Origin: Actinomycetes bacterium
Lineage (GTDB): Bacteria > Actinomycetota > Actinomycetes > Propionibacteriales > Propionibacteriaceae
Length of the DNA: 7,498 nucleotides
Reading direction: 5' to 3'
NCBI GenBank assembly: GCA_029778515.1
Contig: JAKOQD010000211.1
Span: 1-7,498 of the forward strand
Below are positions 6,964-7,498 of this stretch, piece after piece. A model generated the notes under the pieces. That model was not told the origin of the DNA, ran no database searches, and saw only the letters and a program-made list of their open reading frames with translations. Every line of letters begins with the position of its first letter. Position 1 is the first letter of the stretch. The position numbers were made by a program, and so were the translations under genes.

Positions 6964-7498
6964 TCAGCGGGGAGCGTCCTTCAAAGAGGTCAGGATGTCG
7001 TCGACGATGCCGTACTCGACCGCCTCCTGGGCGGTGAGGTACTTGTCGCGCTCAATGTCGCGGCTGATCTTCGCCACGTCCTGGCCGGTGCTCTCGGCGA
7101 GCATCGACTCCATCAGCGAACGGATGCGCAGAATCTCCCTGGCCTGGATCTCCAGGTCGGAGGACTGACCGTAGCCACCTTCGGTGGCCGGCTGGTGGAT
7201 CAGGATGCGGCTGTTGGGCAGCGCCAGCCGCCGTCCCTTGGTGCCGGCGGCCAGCAGCACGGCTGCGGCGGACGCGGCCTGGCCCAGGCAGATGGTCTGC
7301 ACGTCGGGCTTGATGTAGCGCATCGTGTCGTAGATCGCGGTCAGCGCCGTGAACGAGCCGCCCGGCGAGTTCAGGTAGATGCTGATCGGACGCTCCGGGT
7401 CCATCGACTGCAGGCAGAGCAACTGGGCCATCACCGCGTTGGCGATGTCGTCACTGATCGGGGTGCCGAGGAAGATGATCCGGTCCTCGAAGAGCTTC
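6964..7498 (-). CDS. clpP2: ATP-dependent Clp protease proteolytic subunit, ClpP2 type (5' end missing)
   Basis: ClpP is the serine protease chamber that works with ClpX. The frame is open through the right edge, so the true start lies beyond 7498; an internal GTG at 7432-7434 should not be taken as the start, because conserved sequence ([11 protein letters not shown]) precedes it. The visible 177 residues include the oxyanion region NSPGGS, the nucleophile in GQAASAAA (Ser76 of the fragment), the histidine in ILIHQP (His101) and the aspartate in ERDKYLT (Asp151), so the triad is complete. The AASAAA sequence around the serine, rather than AASMG, and the [10 protein letters not shown] segment match mycobacterial ClpP2 more than ClpP1. 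Roughly 30-40 N-terminal residues are missing. By actinobacterial gene order, clpP1 should lie just outside the window. Confidence 0.95.
   Translation of the reverse strand, partial: KLFEDRIIFLGTPISDDIANAVMAQLLCLQSMDPERPISIYLNSPGGSFTALTAIYDTMRYIKPDVQTICLGQAASAAAVLLAAGTKGRRLALPNSRILIHQPATEGGYGQSSDLEIQAREILRIRSLMESMLAESTGQDVAKISRDIERDKYLTAQEAVEYGIVDDILTSLKDAPR

Overview
The window looks like a chromosomal housekeeping segment from a high-GC Gram-positive bacterium (Actinomycetota). The evidence is strongly G/C-biased codon use, an archaeal-like (type 2) valyl-tRNA synthetase, a ClpP of the actinobacterial ClpP2 type directly upstream of clpX, a 'septum formation'-type lipoprotein, and what appears to be a leaderless promoter. 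A member of the Propionibacteriales is my guess at family level, but the sequence does not prove it.

Layout. On the plus strand: (1) positions 1-179 are the 3' end of a DsbA/thioredoxin-fold gene, followed by a hairpin (184-219). (2) A promoter-like element (256-294) has a TAAGAT -10 box placed so that transcription would begin at the ATG at 294, the start of valS. (3) valS (294-2876) overlaps by 4 nt (ATGA) a small secreted lipoprotein gene (2873-3331). A 189-bp convergent intergenic region (3332-3520) is packed with repeats: a two-and-a-bit copy 32-34-nt tandem repeat, a REP-like palindrome, and a second palindromic element of the CCCTTCGnCAAGCTCAGGG kind. On the minus strand, reading from the right edge: clpP2 (start outside the window), a strong hairpin, clpX, a 111-bp gap, ptsH, and ptsI 4 nt behind ptsH. 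No gap exceeds 300 bases.

How the genes work together. ClpP2 and ClpX form part of the ClpXP1P2 protease. HPr (ptsH) and Enzyme I (ptsI) are the shared, sugar-independent phosphorelay of the PTS. ValRS charges tRNA-Val. The lipoprotein is probably translationally coupled to valS but has no known mechanistic link to it. In Streptomyces and relatives, clpP1-clpP2-clpX-valS-folC lie in one direction. Here valS is inverted relative to clpX, the two general PTS genes sit between them, and a lipoprotein occupies the slot where folC is expected. I see no defence system, mobile element, CRISPR, tRNA or rRNA. The most interesting signals are non-coding: the repeat cluster, the strand-specific clpP2-clpX hairpin and the leaderless valS start.
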